64,000 nucleotides of DNA from Euwallacea fornicatus. Taxonomy: Eukaryota; Arthropoda; Insecta; Coleoptera; Curculionidae. The number at the start of each line of letters is the position of its first letter. Positions within the stretch are counted from its first letter, which is position 1. The stretch is from contig NC_089546.1 in assembly GCF_040115645.1 (NCBI RefSeq), positions 310,001 through 374,000 on the forward strand, read 5' to 3'. Under the pieces are notes generated by a model, which ran no database searches, was not told the DNA's origin, and saw only the letters and a program-made list of their open reading frames with translations. Below, one piece after another: positions 42,921 to 52,509 of this stretch. Both the position numbers and the translations under genes were made by a program.

Positions 42921-44435
42921 CTAAAATATGTTTGATTCTGGAGTCTTGGGCAGTTTAGATTTTACATATATTGGCCATATGTACCTTAATAATAATACTA
43001 TTATTATTACTATAATTATAGCGATATACAATAGAACCGTCCAAATACTAGTTCGATCATAATAAAGGTTATTATTTAACAATTTAGCATTTTCATTCTT
43101 TCGTAAATTAATTTCTTTCAGTAATTCATCAAATTTATTGAGGTTCACACGATTTAGATTGGGCAGTTCTATGTCCTTATGTAATACATAATTTGCCTCA
43201 GCGATACTTATGTCTATTAGCGGTATGGGTTGAAATCTGTGTTTTGATTTTACATTTCCTCTTAAAACAATATTTCTTATTTTAAGATTACATTGGAAGT
43301 CTAAATCTATGAGATAAGTCCCGTTTAATCGTATATCTTGTTGTGCGTTTTTACAAGTCTCTGTCCCTACTGTATCCTGGGTTGTTACAATTATCCATTT
43401 ATTTCTATCAATATTTTGTATTTGGAAGTCTTCAATATTAATATACACTGGTTTACAATGGGTGGTATTTTGTTCATACCTTAGAAGTTGAACTTCACAC
43501 GGTGTATACTCGTGAGATGTAAATAGGTCTGTTCGAGAACATAGGTATTCGTTAGATGAGATATAACGACATGCCGCATTGGCGTAATTAAAACTGTTAT
43601 TGTTGACTAACAAATACTCAGAATTAGGGATTATCACCTTGTATGCCTTATTGTGTTTGATTGGCAAAGGAAATAATTGGAACAGGTTATAGGGTATTAT
43701 TTCAACTAGGGGGATTTCGATCACGAAAATGATTGAATTGTCCTTAATGAAACTTTTAATCTCCACAGTTTTCTCAATGTTTAATAGATTTTCAATATTC
43801 GGTTCGAATGGTAGTTTTCCATGAAAATCTTGTTTGTGCATGGCTTGTAGTTCGATTAAAAATTCTTTTGAATTAATTATAGTGTTATGAAATGTATTTA
43901 TTTTAGCAAATGTCATTGCTTCTTCTATGTTTGAAAGGATATCGTATATATTCTGGTAAAGGGATGTAATTTGGGCTATGATCATGTGGATCCGGAAAAA
44001 TTCAGAGAGATTAGCTTCTTTAATATTGACTTGATTAATAACTTCTATTATCTGTTTGACTCGTGACTCTAGGATAGCTTGGTTATGAGATATGTTTTTT
44101 ATTACCTTTTGAAAGTTACTTATTGACGTAGCTAAAAGCGTCGTTTGTTTTTCTAGTGCCAACTTTAAATTATTTTGATTTTGACTAAGTATCTTAATGT
44201 CTTGATCGATCCGTTCAGCGTCCTCTTGATCTAAATTACCAGTTATGGTTTTTATGAGAGGAACATAAGATTTGAAACGACAATACTTGTTAGTCTGGCA
44301 GATGACGCAATCATTAATAAATTTGATTACATCACTTTTCATATTTGGCCAATAGTAAATTCTTTTTAATCGCTCATATGTTTCTTCGATTCCTCTATGG
44401 TTTTCCTTGCCTTGATGTTGGTGTGTGATAAGCAT
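42921..44435 (-). CDS. errantivirus F fusion ORF: integrase zinc finger joined to Env, 504 codons
   Basis: Residues 1-60 are the integrase HHCC finger (THQHQGKENHRGIEETYERL, then CVICQTNKYCRFKSY). At about residue 60 the frame passes straight into Env downstream of the fusion peptide (KTITGNLDQEDAERID; K has RTITGNLVQEDTERID). It continues through the ectodomain with several Cys to a membrane span (SIWTVLLYIAIIIVIIIVLLL) near 475-495 and a short basic tail. The Env signal peptide, furin site and fusion peptide and the integrase D,D,E core are all missing. No stop or shift over 1.5 kb. As it stands this product would lack both entry and integration activities; its role, if any, is unknown. Confidence 0.9.
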   Translation of the reverse strand: MLITHQHQGKENHRGIEETYERLKRIYYWPNMKSDVIKFINDCVICQTNKYCRFKSYVPLIKTITGNLDQEDAERIDQDIKILSQNQNNLKLALEKQTTLLATSISNFQKVIKNISHNQAILESRVKQIIEVINQVNIKEANLSEFFRIHMIIAQITSLYQNIYDILSNIEEAMTFAKINTFHNTIINSKEFLIELQAMHKQDFHGKLPFEPNIENLLNIEKTVEIKSFIKDNSIIFVIEIPLVEIIPYNLFQLFPLPIKHNKAYKVIIPNSEYLLVNNNSFNYANAACRYISSNEYLCSRTDLFTSHEYTPCEVQLLRYEQNTTHCKPVYINIEDFQIQNIDRNKWIIVTTQDTVGTETCKNAQQDIRLNGTYLIDLDFQCNLKIRNIVLRGNVKSKHRFQPIPLIDISIAEANYVLHKDIELPNLNRVNLNKFDELLKEINLRKNENAKLLNNNLYYDRTSIWTVLLYIAIIIVIIIVLLLRYIWPIYVKSKLPKTPESNIF

Positions 44436-44492
44436 GACTTTTTCTTCTTCGTCCGAAATGTTGTTAAGTAATTTTGTACAAATTTGTATTTT

Positions 44493-47075
44493 TCAATTTT
44501 GAAAATACTTTAAGTACGTTTCAGTGAATCTAGGTATTAAATCTTTATCAAAGAAATAAATATAACAAGGCTTTTCCTTAGTCATATACTCTTGGATAAA
44601 TTGTTTCATTATCTCGATGGTGTCAGGTAACTCTACGTGATTTATCGAAGTTTTGTTGAGACGTTCATTGTTGCATTTAATTTGCGGATGAGGGGATTTT
44701 CTTATCAAGAATTGCAGGGCTTTATTATTTATCATTTCGTCACGTATGCTGAGTCCTGAGTTCTCATGGTCTGCTTGTTGACTATGTACTGTTATATCGG
44801 ATTCTGTAATGTCAGGAATGTTACGGGAATGAAATTGTATTCCGGACGTCGTATCTGATGTCTGTTGGCTGGTGTTCGGTTTATCGTCGTTATTCTCAGT
44901 AACTTGATCGTTTTGTTTTGCAGTTACTTCTAAGTATTTCCTAATGTTATCGTCTGAGTTGCCGGGATTGTTGATGATAGATTTATTTTCATAAATGTTC
45001 AATTGTATGCGAGACAAAGCGTCTGCGTTGGTATTTTGACGTCTTTTCTTATATATAATTTGGTCTGAGGTCTCTTGAACAGGGGACTGGTCTAGAAAAT
45101 TTAATTTATTTATATCTATTGGTTCGATGTCAAATGGTTCTTTGAGTTGTAGTTGTACCGGGTTTTCTTGAGGATTTAAAGCGGTGGTCAGGGCCGTGTA
45201 ATTTTGAACTTTCACTAGACATTCGGGAATTTCGACTTGTTCGAGCTTCTGATAAGGGATAATTCCATAACCATTAGCCATTTTAACAGGAATGTGGATT
45301 TTGTGAATACTTCTGGGTTCAATCACGATGTTTGGTTTCTGGGAATCCAAAATTCGCGTTTCTGGGTTTTGAATATTGTAATGAATAGGTAGTTCTACCT
45401 TTGGTAATCGTAGTACACAAGCGTTAAAATTTAAATTTGCATTTAGTTGTTTCATAAGGTCTAAACCTATGAGACCTTCGAATTTATCGGAAAAATCGAA
45501 AAGGAAAAATTTGTGGGAACCGATTGTTCGCAAGGTGGGAAATATCGGTAATATGGCGACTTCATTATGGAATGACATGGCATGTGCTGTTTGCACTTCG
45601 AATAACTCCTCTTTAATCAGTTGGGGAAAGCTTTTGTGTGCAATTTGGGGTTTTATAAAGCTTCTAGTACTGCCTGAATCCAATAAAAATTTTGCGTTAA
45701 GTTCTGGTAAAAAGATGTATGGCAGTTGGGTGTCGATGTTATTGAGAATTATTACGTCATGTTGTTGTCTTGGCTGGTCATTGGAAAATTTGGGTTTTTC
45801 CATTTTATTTCCTTCATCAAATTCTTGATTAGCGGAATAGTTAATGTGATAGCTAGTATCAGTCATCGGGTCGTTGTTAGTATCGAAAGGTTCGTAGAAG
45901 TTTTCTGGGAAATAGTCTATGTATGATTCATCAAATCCTTCTACACAACATTCATTGTTGGGGGTGTACTGTTCGGATGGTTGAGAATGAATTTCTTGGT
46001 TATAGAGTTCATGACTAATAAAGTTTTTCTTTGGGGTTATCACTGTGTTACCAGAACTAGTGTCCATCGGTTCAATATTCTGATTTAAATTAGTTCTGCG
46101 TGACATTTGTCCGAATGACGGTCTGGGGGTAAAATTACTTTGGCGGAAAGTATTTGACTGATTTGTAGGGGGAAGATTTGGTCTCGGCTGATGAGTCTGT
46201 TGATAGGAATTAGAAAATGCTGGTCGAGGGAAATTATTTTGTGGTGGATAGTATGATGGTGGTCTAAAGAAGTTAGTACTTTGAGGCCATTGTGAATTGT
46301 GTGGTGTTGACAGAGTCTGGTTGAAATTATTTGCCAGATTGGGTCTATTTAAGGGCGTCATATTATGTTTGGGGTATCTGTTGGGTATTTCAGTTTTATT
46401 ACCAAAATTTTGAGTATTTCTGAATCGAATAAAATTTTCCTCCTCCTTTACAAACGACATTGCCTGTTCTAGACTAGTAGGGGATTTTAGCCTAATCACT
46501 AACTGCAAGTTGTAAGGCAGACCATTAATGAAGGTTTTCAAAGCAAACTCATCATAATGTTGAATCTTAATCAATTTAGTTTCATTACTGTCCGGTCCTG
46601 CATTTAATTTAGAAAATAGCAAGCTTCTAGAATCTTGTACTCTCATGCCAAATTGCATCGAGTCTTCGTTTTTTAACGGTTTTAGATTAATCAAGTCTTG
46701 TATAAGACAGTCAATAGATCTCTGATCAGCAAAACTATTGATTAATACATCTTTTATGAGAATCCATGAATTGAGCTCTATTCGGGATGAAATTAGATCT
46801 GCTGCTCTACCAGTAAGCTTGTTTAAAATAGTATCAGAAAGACAAATATTTATGGGGTCATTTGGTTCTGTACGATTAAAAAATGCTTTTAACAAATTCT
46901 CCACTGCTGTGATGAACCTATTCAACAGCCGGGGATTCCCGTCAAAAAGAGGGATATTGTCCGATTGAAATTTCAAAAGTTGGTAATTGATCGGAGCCAT
47001 CTCTTTGTTAGTTGGATGAATCGAAATGTTATTTATTAAAAATTTCACTAAGGTCAATTTCGTCGATAGACTCAA
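44493..47075 (-). CDS. errantivirus F gag-protease fusion ORF with RNase H end, 860 codons
   Basis: Begins MSLSTKLTLVKFLINNIS. Gag has LFDGNPRLLNRFITAVENLL, SFADQRSIDCLIQDLINLKP and LKTFINGLPYNLQLVIRLKSP, then a long Asn/Pro/Gln-rich nucleocapsid without CCHC. Protease (about residue 462) has FLLDSGSTRSFIKP with intact DSG, then FDFSDKFEGLIGLDLMKQ. At about residue 670 the frame jumps from IDINKLNFLDQSPVQETSD to YKKRRQNTNADALSRIQL, the RNase H end, so RT and RNase H catalysis are absent. It ends in a TGA at 44493; the same frame continues to the next ORF. Gag and protease are fused without a stop, unlike E. Confidence 0.9.
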   Translation of the reverse strand: MSLSTKLTLVKFLINNISIHPTNKEMAPINYQLLKFQSDNIPLFDGNPRLLNRFITAVENLLKAFFNRTEPNDPINICLSDTILNKLTGRAADLISSRIELNSWILIKDVLINSFADQRSIDCLIQDLINLKPLKNEDSMQFGMRVQDSRSLLFSKLNAGPDSNETKLIKIQHYDEFALKTFINGLPYNLQLVIRLKSPTSLEQAMSFVKEEENFIRFRNTQNFGNKTEIPNRYPKHNMTPLNRPNLANNFNQTLSTPHNSQWPQSTNFFRPPSYYPPQNNFPRPAFSNSYQQTHQPRPNLPPTNQSNTFRQSNFTPRPSFGQMSRRTNLNQNIEPMDTSSGNTVITPKKNFISHELYNQEIHSQPSEQYTPNNECCVEGFDESYIDYFPENFYEPFDTNNDPMTDTSYHINYSANQEFDEGNKMEKPKFSNDQPRQQHDVIILNNIDTQLPYIFLPELNAKFLLDSGSTRSFIKPQIAHKSFPQLIKEELFEVQTAHAMSFHNEVAILPIFPTLRTIGSHKFFLFDFSDKFEGLIGLDLMKQLNANLNFNACVLRLPKVELPIHYNIQNPETRILDSQKPNIVIEPRSIHKIHIPVKMANGYGIIPYQKLEQVEIPECLVKVQNYTALTTALNPQENPVQLQLKEPFDIEPIDINKLNFLDQSPVQETSDQIIYKKRRQNTNADALSRIQLNIYENKSIINNPGNSDDNIRKYLEVTAKQNDQVTENNDDKPNTSQQTSDTTSGIQFHSRNIPDITESDITVHSQQADHENSGLSIRDEMINNKALQFLIRKSPHPQIKCNNERLNKTSINHVELPDTIEIMKQFIQEYMTKEKPCYIYFFDKDLIPRFTETYLKYFQN

Positions 47076-47567
47076 TTGTGGAAGTTCAATTTCTTAACAA
47101 ACAAAAACAAAAAAAAAATTCTAACACTATCAGTTATTCAAACTACGCTAGATTAAATGGTTTGTTCTGCGATATTGATTGTCAAAAAGCAAAATAACGC
47201 AACAAAACAAAAAAAATTAAAATAAACAATGAAATCAATAATGACTTACAGTGTTATCAAAAGCAAAATTTGCATGCTTCTTGGTGAAGTGGTGGTTTCC
47301 CTGTCTCAATGGTCCGTAGGGTTGGCGATGCTTGTCCTTTCCTATGGCCACACGATGGGATTCTGGACTGATCGATATTAATTCGATCTGTGTCCAGGGC
47401 TTGAAGAATCTCGCTGAGCTGTCCGGTGATCCAGGTTATGCCTTTGCGTCCAGAGTCTCCTTCGATAGGTACTGTCGCTAGCTGTGGATCCTCTTGATTT
47501 CAGGTCCCTTTGAGTAAATTCTTAATAGAAACCGCTTCAAAATATGCCCTTTTGAGCGTCTCAAAGA

Positions 47568-47584
47568 TCCGGACGACTGCGCCA
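47568..47584 (-). promoter_or_regulatory. primer binding site of errantivirus F
   Basis: Minus strand TGGCGCAGTCGTCCGG next to the 5' LTR, the tRNA-Ser-type site shared by all gypsy elements here. The 5' leader of about 490 bp lies between it and the gag ATG at 47075. Confidence 0.85.
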
Positions 47585-47812
47585 GTTAGATTTGAGTTCC
47601 GGAAAAAATTGAAAAAAATTAATTTCTCGAAACCGAAACACAAATTAAAACACTTTAATTGATTTGAAATCTTTATTCGGACAGACTAAATAGCGCGAGC
47701 AACGAATGAATACAAACAAACAAGCCCTTAATCTACTGGCTACCTCTTATTTATAGTCAATTAAGCATGACGTCACATATACCGCGGGCCTGGCTAGAGT
47801 GGTGATATAACT
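47584..47812 (-). repeat. 5' LTR of errantivirus F
   Basis: 229 bp, the same sequence as 42649-42877 by eye. TSD CGAG follows. Confidence 0.95.
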
Positions 47813-47816
47813 CGAG

Positions 47817-48916
47817 CGATCTGTTTGCTCGTTCCAAGATGGCGTTGTACTTTCGGTACATTAGCTCGGTGTGCCACACCGGAACCGCGTACAGCAGGAC
47901 CGACGCCGCCGCCGTCACAAGCACTCGCCTCCTTTCAAACGCCAGTCCGTTTACTCTAGGCTGGATTCCCTCGAGTTTCTGTAGAATTCCGCCCACCTTG
48001 TCGGCAGTTTGGCGGGTGTCCTCGCCGAAGCGAGTATCCTTACCGAACCACACTCCCAGGTACTTCACACATTTCTGACTTTCATACCTGACACCATCCA
48101 CCCAGAGACTCAAGCTCCTCAGCAATCTTCTTCCCACCAGAAACACCATTTCTGTCTTGTCCGTAGCCATGCTGAGACCTTTGGTTCGGAAAGTGTCGGA
48201 GACTAGTTCCATGGCCCCCCTGACTCTCCTCTCCACGGTTTCCCTGTTCCTTGCTGTGTCCACTAACGACAAGTTGTCCGCGTACGCCACCGGAGTGACG
48301 CCCTCTGGAGAACCCACTGTTAGCAGCTCGTCGTAGAACAGGTTCCACAGGACGGAACCCAGAAAGGATCCCTGAGGAACACCACACGACAACTCACAGA
48401 CCTCCCCGTTCGGCAACTCGAGAAATCGGTCTTGCAGGTATGACTAGACGACGTCCGTCAAGTACCTGCTTATCGGGGACCTCTTTATCACTCGGACGAT
48501 GAGGTCCCACGGCGCCGTGTTAAACGTGTTCTTTACATCGATGGTTACCATAACGCAGAAGCCCGCTTGTGTGCAATGTTTACGCTTGATGTCCTCCACG
48601 ATCTTCGTCACGGCCAGCATGGTATCAATGGTGCTTCTGCCTTTGACAAACCCAAACTGTCTCTCGCTTATCATTCCGTGCGCCATCACTTCTTCCAGAA
48701 GTCTGGCCTTGATCATCTTTTCCGCAATCTTTCCGAGTCCGTCGATTAGGCAAATGGGCCGGTACGAGGGTTCCGCGCTCTGTTCCCGCTTCGGTTTCTC
48801 CACCAGTACCAGACGGGCTCTCTTCCAAATTTTGGGGAACACGTCCGAAGTCATGATGCGCGTTACACAATCTGCCATACTCTGGGGAATTGCCCCAAGG
48901 TATAGCTTCAAGACCT
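47817..48916 (-). pseudogene. ORF2 of copy C, RT part
   Basis: From LKLYLGAIPQSMADCVTRIM through YRPICLIDGLGKIAEKM, FGFVKGRSTIDTM and VTIDVKNTFNTAPWDLI, a TAG at 48444 (Gln in B) and CGVPQGSFLGSVLWNLFYD to the catalytic box VAYADNLSLV, where the second catalytic Asp is Asn. Then KYLGVWFGKDTRFGED and ERANRSL, where F interrupts. The first bases are out of frame with host D, giving a chimeric ORF of no meaning. Confidence 0.9.
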
Positions 48917-48930
48917 CTCATTATTACTGC

Positions 48931-49599
48931 TAGATCGTCAGCATATGCAACAAGATCTACTCCAGGCTTTGTCTTTGTTTTTAGGATTTTATTGTAGAAA
49001 ACGTTCTGGTCGCTCATGTTTTCTTGATCTTCTTCGATCCTCCAGGATTCTAATGCTTTCGCTGTTTTGCCCAACGTAAAATCTATTATCGACGATCCGT
49101 TGGCACCAACGAATGTGGGAAAGTTTCCTTCATTTATGACAAAAATTCCCACGGAGGAAATCCAGTTTTCAAAGATCAGTCCTCTTTTATTGGTCACTGC
49201 TGAACCCAATACCGGTGTTTTCGCATTTAAATGTCCTCCTATTAGGATTTTCTTGGTCATCATCCATCTGTTTATTTCAGCAGACAGGTTTTCCAGAAAT
49301 TCCTTGAAATCATCATCTACGCCGTTAGGAGAGAAGTAACAAGATACTATTACCATATCTTCGAAGATAAGTCCTACGTAATCCTTATCCTTGAACTTCG
49401 TTTTTACTTCTAGATCTATGTGAATTTTTACAAAACAATCCCTATTTACATCGCTTATTCCTATATTTACAGTGTTTTTATTCGGTTCAGAACCGATCAA
49501 AATGTCTATGCATCCATCCTTGTACATTTTCAGCATAAGATCGTGTACGGCTCGATTTCTGTTGAAGTTTAGCTGCGCGAACATTAGTCTTGAGGTCAT
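48931..49599 (-). pseudogene. ORF2 of copy D, endonuclease fused to YADD by deletion
   Basis: Starts at 49599 with MTSRLMFAQLNFNRNRAVHD. Endonuclease motifs: DILIGSEPNKNTV, VSCYFSPNGVDD, KILIGGHLNAKTPVLGS (D-x-N replaced by H-x-N) and SSIIDFTLGKTAKALESW. Near 49005 the frame passes to NVFYNKILKTKTKPGVDLVAYADDLAVIM, the palm, so about 350 residues of RT are deleted in frame. The start overlaps the ORF1 stop as ATGA (49596-49599), pointing to coupled re-initiation as described for some R1-clade elements. Confidence 0.88.
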
Positions 49600-51651
49600 T
49601 TTATTTCCTTTCCGTCAGTTACCATTATTATATTTTCCTTTTGATCTCCTTTTTTGCTCCTTCCTCCAATTTTGCACAGTTTTTCTGTAGATGGGGCAAT
49701 TAATGCCCTGTACCCTATGATTCCTGTCCGTTTGACAAACGTAGCAGACCGAACTGTTTCTGCACTCTTTCGCCACGTGTGTCCTGGTTCGCAGCAGTTT
49801 AAGCATTTTCCCTTCATAGTTTCTTGGTTAGCGCATTTACTGGCTGAATGTCCGAATCTGCTGCATTTGAAGCAGTGGACAGGAGCATCAGCTTCTTCAA
49901 CTCTGCAGTTCGACCAACCTATCTTGACATTGCCGCGTTTGAGAAGTATATTTGCTGTTTCCATGGTGGTCCGTACGAAGGCGTGTTTCAGACCGACCCT
50001 GTTCGTTTTGAGACCATGCCTTACCTCGAGTTCCGTGTCAGAATCTCTTATTTCTTTGAAGGCTTTTTCAACGTCTTCTACCTCCGTGCTTTCGTCTAAA
50101 TCTTTGACAAACAGTGTTTTCATATGTTTTAAGAGTTCATTATTTGCTCTATCACCCAGGTTTGCTTTTATTGCTTCCAGAAATCTGATTTGTTCCCCCT
50201 CTCTACCTACGAAATCGACTAGTACTAGTCTTTCCCTGGTTTTTCTTAATCCCTTTACTTTCACACCTAATTTTTCGGTGTCGATATTTTGTTTTAAAGA
50301 CTTGACCATTTCCGCGTATCCTATCCTTCCTCCTTGTAGATCTATTTTAATTTTCTTTGTTTTCTTTCTGTTTACAGGTGCCCACTTTCGGTTTCCATTC
50401 GATTCGATGTCCGGCTGTACTGAAATTGGTGGTTTTTGTTGCTGCTGGTACTGCTGCTTTCTTGGTGGATTTCCGTACACTGTCAAGACAACTTCTTCGT
50501 TTGTGTTATTATAGATGATCTGTAGAGTTCTTTTCATTATAACTATTGTGTTCGCGGATGTTGAGACGAAAGCCAAATTAGCACGATTGTGAGCAGCAGC
50601 TATCTCCTTAATTTTCTTCAAGTTTTCAAGGATTGATTTTACTTTGTCTTTACCTTCTATGTTTGGCTCCAATTTGACCAAGAAAGTGTATTTGCATTGA
50701 TCCTTGTTGGTCCCTTCCTCAGCGTCTTCCATGCTGAGGATATTGTTTTGCACCGACGTGTAGGTTTTGTTAGTGGCTAATTTGTCATCTTTCAGTATTT
50801 CTCCCAATTGGGTGTTGCTTTCCCCAATGTCCTGCAGCAGTTTGTTTTTTTTGATAAGTGGTGCCGACCACTATCACTGCGTCTTGTACATCCTGTTCAA
50901 GGATACTATCTTTTTCCGTGCCCGTCCTTTTATAATTTTTATTGCACCATCCTTGATTGACGATTTCGAACATGTCGTGCATAGAAAAATTTTGTTCAAC
51001 TGCTCTATCGATTTTTTCTCTGAGTTCCTTATCTTTCAGGGTACCCTCCTCGTTCTCATCTTTTCCTGTTTGCATGCCTGCATTCACCATTCCTTAGACA
51101 CATTTATTCATTGTTGTTTGAGTCTCTTCGTCCCCTTTTTCTTTTCCTCGGTCCTCTTTCCGCGTTTTCCCATTTTCGTGTTCTAATCGCCGAAGCATCT
51201 CCAAAATTTTTTTAGTGTTTTGGAGATTAGACATCGCCTCGAGGACCACCACTACCTCTTTGATTTCTTTTTTAGTATTAGCATTTCGTGCAACTGCTCT
51301 TGTGATATCCTTGATTATGCTTATAATTTGCCTAATTTCCTTTAATTTTTCTTTCTCCACTTCGTAGTTGATTTCCAAGGCGGTTTATTCGTCGTCATGT
51401 ACCATTTCCATGGGATCTACTTCAATTTCGGATGACTGTCTCTTATACTCTTGCTGCTTTATTCTTTTTTTTATAGTTCTCTCCATTTCGTCTTCCCCGT
51501 ATAAGTCGAGATGTCCACATTTACTGGAAGGGGGAAGGTTTTGTCCGTTGTCTTCCCTCTCTTCGACGTTGGACCATTTAGGGGAGACATTTATTCCTAA
51601 TCTTCTTCGTATGGGTCTGGTTGGAAATTCTTCTTTTTTTGTTTCTGCCAT
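49596..51651 (-). pseudogene. ORF1 of copy D, coiled coil and three CCHC knuckles, broken
   Basis: Starts MAETKKEEFPTRPIRRRLG at 51651. In-frame stops at 51385 and 51094, and a frameshift near 50790. The middle has Glu/Lys-rich helices. A 403-codon open part (49596-50807) has a Gln-rich run (KQQYQQQQKPP), the RRM-like TLFVKDLDESTEVEDVEKAF and knuckles CFKCSRFGHSASKC and CLNCCEPGH. A 1-nt shift near 49785 moves VAKEC and the third knuckle CYVCQTDRNHRVQGINC to another frame. Same architecture as G ORF1, low identity. Confidence 0.87.
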
Positions 51652-52414
51652 TCCTCCGTGCTGGCTGTGTGCTCCAGCACTTAACTTAATGGTTTTGCCC
51701 TTTAAGTAGTGCTCTGAGATTTGTGCTTATGTAACATTGAGCCCACGGGCTAAGGAGGACTTGTGTGTGATTTTATTATTTCCAGGACTTATATGCTTGG
51801 TCGAGATTTAATTTAAAAAAAAAGAAGAAAAATCACAACCTTGACCGGGTTGCTAACCCGGTGCTCGAGTTTGCCAAACGGATTGATAGTCATTAGGCTA
51901 TCGTTATTTCGCAAATTTAAATGCTACATACTACTTTTCAGTTGGTAATTTGGCTGCTTACCCCTCTTTTATTAGTTTTTCCTTTTGTTTTTATCCTATT
52001 TACTGCAACCACTATCACTGAGGGTTAGCTCCTCGAGTCTGTAGCACCTCTGAGAGAGTCGTTTCTTCCTTGTAAACAGCAGAGAAAACTCGAAGATCTG
52101 TTTGCGTTTAACGTGTAAGAAAGAAAACTCCCTTAGTCGCACCTGCGGTGGCGGCTTCGTTTGCCGGTTACTTTGTCGGCAATTAAGCCACTCGTGCTTG
52201 TGTCTTACCGCTAAATTTCCCTTGATTTTCTTGCTTTCCTGGAAAATGCTTACGCACACGCACTTCCCGCCACCCTATAATTATAGGTGTTTTCCTCCTC
52301 CGTCATATGAGATAAGAATCTTTTTATTTGCACTACATTTCTGCGTTTCCCTAACGAAAATTGGCGGAGTACAACACATACGATGTTACTCCTTGCATAA
52401 CCGAAAAAGAACTC
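51652..52414 (-). other. 5' UTR of copy D
   Basis: About 760 bp between the 5' target-duplication edge and the ORF1 ATG. It includes a short palindrome (GGTTGCTAACCCGGTG region near 51850) and AT-rich stretches. No ORF. As the duplication is intact this is the full 5' end, so the internal promoter should be within it. Confidence 0.6.
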
Positions 52415-52426
52415 GCTAATGTAGTA

Positions 52427-52507
52427 CTAAATGAATCGAATAAATAGCTTAATCTGTTTATGCATAAATGATACCTATGAGCTAATACTACGGGTTAGTG
52501 TGGAAAC
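52427..52507 (-). other. errantivirus H, end of pol and spacer before env
   Basis: Next to the Tc1-3 site the minus strand gives the last codons of pol (SFHTNP then TAG), matching SFDNTP of E. Spacer continues to the D insertion and on at 32722-32676. The pol-stop-to-env distance then is about 110 bp, like the short spacer of E. Confidence 0.72.
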
Positions 52508-52509
52508 TA

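Larger units (their letters stand above)
42649..47812 (-). mobile_element. errantivirus F, short derivative with identical LTRs and two in-frame deletions
   Basis: 5164 bp, flanked by CGAG at 42645-42648 and 47813-47816. The two 229-bp LTRs show no difference that I can see. Inside, one frame runs from 47075 to 42921 with a single TGA (44493-44495): gag, protease, then a jump over RT and most of RNase H to YKKRRQNTNADALSRI, the integrase zinc finger, then a second jump over the integrase core and Env N-terminus into Env. Compared with E (7.8 kb) about 2.5 kb is missing. It cannot supply RT or integrase itself, yet its recent insertion shows that such a copy, or its parent, moved lately. Confidence 0.94.
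41858..48916 (-). mobile_element. R1-clade LINE, copy C, 5'-truncated, inserted in copy D
   Basis: Flanked by CTCATTATTACTGC at 41844-41857 and 48917-48930, a 14-bp target duplication. It has A9 at its 3' end and a 5' truncation inside the RT (EVLKLYLGAIPQ), the usual outcome of incomplete reverse transcription. Pieces are 41858-42644 and 47817-48916, with errantivirus F between. Same family as A and B. The duplication length equals that of R1 in 28S rDNA, although the target here is another LINE. Confidence 0.94.
32735..52414 (-). mobile_element. R1-clade LINE, copy D, containing E and C
   Basis: Flanked by GCTAATGTAGTA at 32723-32734 and 52415-52426, a 12-bp target duplication within the pol/env spacer of H. 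Its own pieces are 32735-33223, 41035-41857 and 48931-52414. Errantivirus E entered the C-terminal CCHC codons, and LINE C entered just after the YADD codons. It differs from A/B/C in protein and in its 3' UTR. Between endonuclease and YADD an internal deletion (near 49005) has removed the RT fingers and most of the palm. Confidence 0.92.

Noticed and set aside
48625..49599. 324-codon ORF joining D endonuclease to sequence of copy C
   Set aside because: The part beyond YADDLAVIMR is out of frame with C ORF2; it is a by-product of the C insertion, not a fusion gene.
49654..50514. Plus-strand open frame of 286 codons
   Set aside because: Antisense to the zinc-knuckle part of ORF1 of copy D; rich in Phe/Leu/Ser and without any domain.
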